Shown piece by piece: positions 60,429-64,000 of a stretch of 64,000 bases of DNA. This DNA is from DASXZH01 sp036502005. GTDB lineage: Bacteria; Armatimonadota; Fimbriimonadia; Fimbriimonadales; Fimbriimonadaceae. Below the pieces are notes generated by a model. The model was not told where the DNA came from. It was given only the letters and a program-made list of their open reading frames with translations, and did no database searches. The stretch spans positions 1-64,000 of the forward strand of contig DASXZH010000097.1 in the NCBI GenBank assembly GCA_036502005.1, in the 5' to 3' direction. A program made the translations under genes and the position numbers. Every line of letters starts with the position of its first letter. Position 1 is the first letter of the stretch.

Positions 60429-63400
60429 ATGCAGTTTTTAAGAAAATTATTTGACACCAGCAAGAAAGATGTTGAAAACCTAATGCCCATCGTGGATCAG
60501 GTAGCCGGTTACGAAGCTAACTTTTCCAAAGCTTCGGACGACGAGTTAAAGGCCAAAACGGCCGAGTTCAAAGAGAGACTCGCTAAGGGCGAAAGCCTTA
60601 ACGATATCGCGCCTGAGGCTTTTGCCCTAGTTCGCGAAGTCAGCCAACGAACCCTTGGTATGCGCCATTTCGATGTTCAGATCGTTGGAGGCATGGTTCT
60701 CCACCAAGGCCGAATCGCAGAAATGAGAACCGGTGAAGGAAAGACCCTCGTCGCCGTTGCTCCGCTTTATCTCAACGCTCTAACCGGCAAAGGCGCTCAC
60801 CTGGTTACGGTTAATGACTACCTCGCCCGACGCGACGCGGTTTGGATGGGCCCCATCTATCACTTCCTCGGCATGACGGTTGGTATCGTCCAAGGGCAAT
60901 CTGCCGATTCCGATGAGCTTGGCGGTTCCTATCAGTATTCCCCCGGCGCTGAACACGAAGACCCGCGCTACATGAACCTGGTGCCGATTACGCGTCGAGA
61001 TGCTTATCTCTGCGATATCACCTACGGCACCAACCACGAGTTCGGCTTTGACTACTTGCGCGACAATATGGCTTTCTCCATCGATGATCTTTCGATGCGA
61101 GAACTGAACTATGCGCTGATCGACGAAGTCGACTCGATCCTCATCGACGAGGCCCGAACCCCGCACATTATCAGTGGCCCTTCAAGCGAAGATGTCAGCG
61201 TTTACAATGAAGTCGATAAGGTCGTCAAGCTGCTTGAAGAGGAGACCCACTGGACTTGCGATAAGAAGAACCACCAGGCCAGCCTCACTGAAGAGGGCAT
61301 GGACCATATCGAGGAGCTTATGGGTCTCGATAATATCGCCTCCGACCCCAAGCTTTTCCACCATGTAAACGCTTCGGTGAAGGCTTACGCGTTGTTTGAC
61401 AAGGACATCGAATACGTTGTCCGAAACGGCGAAATCCTTCTTGTTGACGAAAACACCGGACGCATGATGTTTGGCCGCCGCCTTTCCGATGGTCTCCACC
61501 AGGCCATCGAAGCAAAAGAAGGGGTTCCAGTTCAGCGCGAGAGCCAAACAGTCGCTGTAATCACCTTCCAGAACCTGTTCCGACTTTACGAGAAGCTTTC
61601 CGGTATGACCGGTACGGCGAAGACTGAAGAAGACGAGTTCCGAAAGATTTATGGCCTGGACGTCGTCACCGTCCCCACCCACCGCCCCATGGTCCGAGAA
61701 GACCAAGCCGATATCGTTTACAAAACCGAAGAGGCCAAGTTCAGAGGCATTGCATGGGACATCATGCGGCTTTACAGCAAGCAGCAGCCCGTGTTGGTTG
61801 GAACCCGATCTATCGAAATGACGGAAAAGGTTTCAAAGAGGCTTGAAGCCGACATGCTGCAGAAGCTGCTGTTGATTCAGCGCTTAAGAGATCTTGTTGA
61901 GGTTTCCAAATCTTTCCCCAAGGAACTTAAGAAGGATGCTTCTGAGATGATCAATACCAATCTCAAAGACCTAAAGAGACAGGACATTACCGCTCTTATG
62001 TCTAAGGGGCAGGTCAACGCGGATCCCTTCCACGAAGACAATATCGCCTGGGCTTTGGCCCAGTTCGATCTGGCGGCGACTAATGCCGAATATCTGGAAG
62101 AGGCCGTTAAGCACGGCATTCCACACAACGTTCTTAACGCGAAGTACCACGAGCGAGAAGCCCTCATCATTGCCGAAGCAGGCCGAAAGGGCCAGGTCAC
62201 CATTGCCACTAACATGGCTGGCCGTGGTGTGGACATTCTGCTTGGAGGCCGCGTTGCCGACGAACTCGTTGAGCGTTCTCGTAACATTCAGGACGACGAC
62301 GAATATGGCGATACTGACGAGTACAGCGGCACTTTTGTGAGCTACCGCCGAGGCGGAAAGGAGCGCGCAGCGCCTCCGCTGCCCTTGGATGACACGGAGC
62401 GCCGAGAAAAGGCGGAAGAGGTGCGAAACCTCGGCGGACTCTTTATTCTTGGCACAGAGCGCCACGAGAGCCGCCGAATCGACAACCAGCTTCGAGGCCG
62501 TGCCGGCCGACAAGGCGATCCTGGAACCAGTAAGTTCTATGTCTCTCTGGAAGATGCGCTTTGGAAGATCTTTAACGCGAACATGTTGGAGAACCCCAGC
62601 CTTAAGCTGTGGCCGGCTATGGAAGAGGTCAACGCCAAATTCCTCAGCCGCATGATTGAGAAGACTCAGGAGCGCATCGAGAATCACTTCTTTGAAGCAA
62701 GAAAGAACGTTCTTGAATACGACGACGTTCTGAATGCCCAGCGCGAGCATATTTACGGCATGCGCCGAGATGTTCTGCTTGGCCGCAACGTCCGTGAAGA
62801 GCTGAGATCACAAATCGATAGCCTGATGGAAGACGTCGTCAACGACGCTTGGGCGCTTGACGAGGACGACAAGAGAGTCTTTGATTACGAGCTTCTTTAC
62901 GAAGATCTTAACGAGCTGTTCCCCATCATCGACTACGCCAAGGTTAGCGACTTGGAAAAGCACGCTCCTGGCCCCGATCTTGTGGATTACGTTGTCCAGA
63001 TCGCACACGAAGCTTACGAAGCGAAGGTCGCAGACCTTGGTGAAGAAGTGATGCAGAGGCTGGAGCAGTACGTGATGCTGACCGCAGTGAATGACAAATG
63101 GATGGAGCACCTCCAGACCATCGAATACATCCGCGAGGGCATCGGCCTGCGAGGATATGGCCAGATGGATCCGCTCATTGCGTACAAGTCGGAAACGTTT
63201 ACGACGTTCCAGCAGACGCTAAAGGAAATCCGCGGCACTGCAGTGCGAATGATCTACCACGCCCAGCTTCAGAAGCAGCCAGAGCCGGAACCTATGCAGA
63301 TGATGCGACTCGGCGATCCGGAAGAACAAGCGGTCGGGGCCATGGCTTCGACGGGCGCGGCAACTTCTGCCGTTTCTCCGGTGGTTTCCGGAAACGGGAA

Positions 63401-63527
63401 AGGAAACGGCTATCTGGGAGACATCGATTGGAAGCGCGTGGGCAGAAACGATCTCTGTCCCTGCGGCAGCGGCAAGAAGTTCAAGTCTTGCCACTATGCG
63501 ACTTTGAGAGCGGAAGGCGTTATTTAA
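60429..63527 (+). CDS. secA: Preprotein translocase ATPase SecA
   Basis: 1032 residues. It drives protein export through SecYEG. Walker A in MRTGEGKTLVAVAPLYLNAL (residue about 101-108), Walker B DEVDSILIDEARTP near 231, second ATP-binding fold with TNMAGRGVDILLGG, and GRAGRQGDPG. The C-terminal zinc motif CPCGSGKKFKSCH is intact (SecB/lipid contact). Longer than the 900-residue E. coli form because of inserted helical segments (about 475-530, KLLLIQRLRDLVEVSKSFPK). ATG 60429. Confidence 0.97.
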   Translation: MQFLRKLFDTSKKDVENLMPIVDQVAGYEANFSKASDDELKAKTAEFKERLAKGESLNDIAPEAFALVREVSQRTLGMRHFDVQIVGGMVLHQGRIAEMRTGEGKTLVAVAPLYLNALTGKGAHLVTVNDYLARRDAVWMGPIYHFLGMTVGIVQGQSADSDELGGSYQYSPGAEHEDPRYMNLVPITRRDAYLCDITYGTNHEFGFDYLRDNMAFSIDDLSMRELNYALIDEVDSILIDEARTPHIISGPSSEDVSVYNEVDKVVKLLEEETHWTCDKKNHQASLTEEGMDHIEELMGLDNIASDPKLFHHVNASVKAYALFDKDIEYVVRNGEILLVDENTGRMMFGRRLSDGLHQAIEAKEGVPVQRESQTVAVITFQNLFRLYEKLSGMTGTAKTEEDEFRKIYGLDVVTVPTHRPMVREDQADIVYKTEEAKFRGIAWDIMRLYSKQQPVLVGTRSIEMTEKVSKRLEADMLQKLLLIQRLRDLVEVSKSFPKELKKDASEMINTNLKDLKRQDITALMSKGQVNADPFHEDNIAWALAQFDLAATNAEYLEEAVKHGIPHNVLNAKYHEREALIIAEAGRKGQVTIATNMAGRGVDILLGGRVADELVERSRNIQDDDEYGDTDEYSGTFVSYRRGGKERAAPPLPLDDTERREKAEEVRNLGGLFILGTERHESRRIDNQLRGRAGRQGDPGTSKFYVSLEDALWKIFNANMLENPSLKLWPAMEEVNAKFLSRMIEKTQERIENHFFEARKNVLEYDDVLNAQREHIYGMRRDVLLGRNVREELRSQIDSLMEDVVNDAWALDEDDKRVFDYELLYEDLNELFPIIDYAKVSDLEKHAPGPDLVDYVVQIAHEAYEAKVADLGEEVMQRLEQYVMLTAVNDKWMEHLQTIEYIREGIGLRGYGQMDPLIAYKSETFTTFQQTLKEIRGTAVRMIYHAQLQKQPEPEPMQMMRLGDPEEQAVGAMASTGAATSAVSPVVSGNGKGNGYLGDIDWKRVGRNDLCPCGSGKKFKSCHYATLRAEGVI

Positions 63528-63531
63528 ACGC

Positions 63532-64000
63532 TCAAGCATTGTTTCTTAGCTCGATCTCCGCGCTTTGGATATTGCGAATATCGCTAATCGCCATATCCAG
63601 CGCGGCGGCGACATCTTCTTGCGGTGAAACAATGGCCTCTCTCGAAATATCCTGGGTCGCTTCCCGAATCTGCTTGGCCAATAATTTCAATTTCTCGGCC
63701 AAATGACGGGCTGGCTCGAATCCAGCCGGAAGCATGTCACCTTCTCGGAATCTTGGACCTGTCACAAAAGTTTCCATGGCATCTTCAACGCTGGCGCGAA
63801 GGCCCTGAGGACCAGCAAAAGGGTGGAAGCTGCCCTGCAGAAGCAGCAGCATTTCTTCCATCGCTTCATCGGTCGCCGCTAGGGCTTGCGCTTTGACGTT
63901 TTGCCAGTGGGAAGGAAGTTGGGGGCCGGTCCAGGACGGGCCTTCCAAATTGGATTGGATTTCCTTCCAATAACGAGCGCTTTCTTCCAAAAGCTGGGCC
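63532..64000 (-). CDS. Hypothetical protein, 5' end outside the window
   Basis: At least 155 residues; TTG 63990 could be a start, but the frame continues as AQLLEESARYWKEI to the window edge, so the gene probably begins beyond it. Helical, charged (LAEKLKLLAKQIREATQDIS), no membrane helix, possible coiled coil at the C-terminus. Family not recognised. It is convergent with secA. Confidence 0.7.
   Translation of the reverse strand, partial: AQLLEESARYWKEIQSNLEGPSWTGPQLPSHWQNVKAQALAATDEAMEEMLLLLQGSFHPFAGPQGLRASVEDAMETFVTGPRFREGDMLPAGFEPARHLAEKLKLLAKQIREATQDISREAIVSPQEDVAAALDMAISDIRNIQSAEIELRNNA

Overview
The window is about 64 kb of bacterial chromosome that looks like Armatimonadota, probably the Fimbriimonas side. 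This placement is inferred, mainly from two DUF1559-type prepilins with the FTLIELLVVIAIIAILAAILFPVFAQAK-like N-terminus common in that phylum and in Planctomycetes, many small secreted proteins, several family-127/36/16-type glycosidases, and many genes with a -10-like box almost touching the start codon. I saw no rRNA, tRNA or CRISPR.

Layout: 0-9 kb holds a two-domain aldehyde dehydrogenase, an MFS transporter, a TPR/Ig-like secreted protein, a P-II protein with a partner of unknown function, and acetyl-CoA synthetase. 9-15 kb holds a TPR hybrid histidine kinase, a PIG-L deacetylase, an acyl-CoA dehydrogenase and a repeat-rich gap. 15-19 kb holds an alpha-galactosidase-like enzyme and two tandem secreted paralogues. 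19-23.1 kb is the translation/transcription block rpmJ-rpsM-rpsK-rpoA-rplQ-truA-rplM-rpsI, closed by a clear terminator and without rpsD. 23-28 kb holds an IS200-type transposase inside palindromic repeats, a GH127-like enzyme, a methyltransferase and a hicBA pair. 28-32 kb is lspA-ileS. 32-37 kb is a LacI-linked group: a GH16 enzyme broken by a frameshift, the regulator, a prepilin, a small lipoprotein and a flavin-dependent halogenase-like protein. 37-43 kb holds a TPR-sulfotransferase, a DUF5678-like plus retropepsin-like pair, a CelD-like acetyltransferase, a GT2 and an aldo/keto reductase. 43-48 kb holds secreted proteins and the ubiE/menG, polyprenyl synthase, HAD operon. 48-52 kb holds a secreted metallophosphoesterase and prepilin behind a Pho-box-like array, then an ECF sigma/anti-sigma pair divergent from a TlpA-like thioredoxin. 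52-64 kb holds an MFS, small membrane proteins, three GT4 glycosyltransferases, a secreted protein of unknown function and secA.

The most interesting signals are regulatory or repetitive rather than new large genes: a pair of matching divergent promoters between the ECF sigma gene and a thioredoxin gene; four TTAACA-type motifs at exact 11-bp spacing upstream of the prepilin/phosphoesterase pair; a MITE-like family with 12-bp terminal inverted repeats; a repeat copy that has become part of an MFS coding sequence; tandem repeats that all have a 7-bp period; and two genes whose best ribosome-binding sites point to AUA and AUC start codons.
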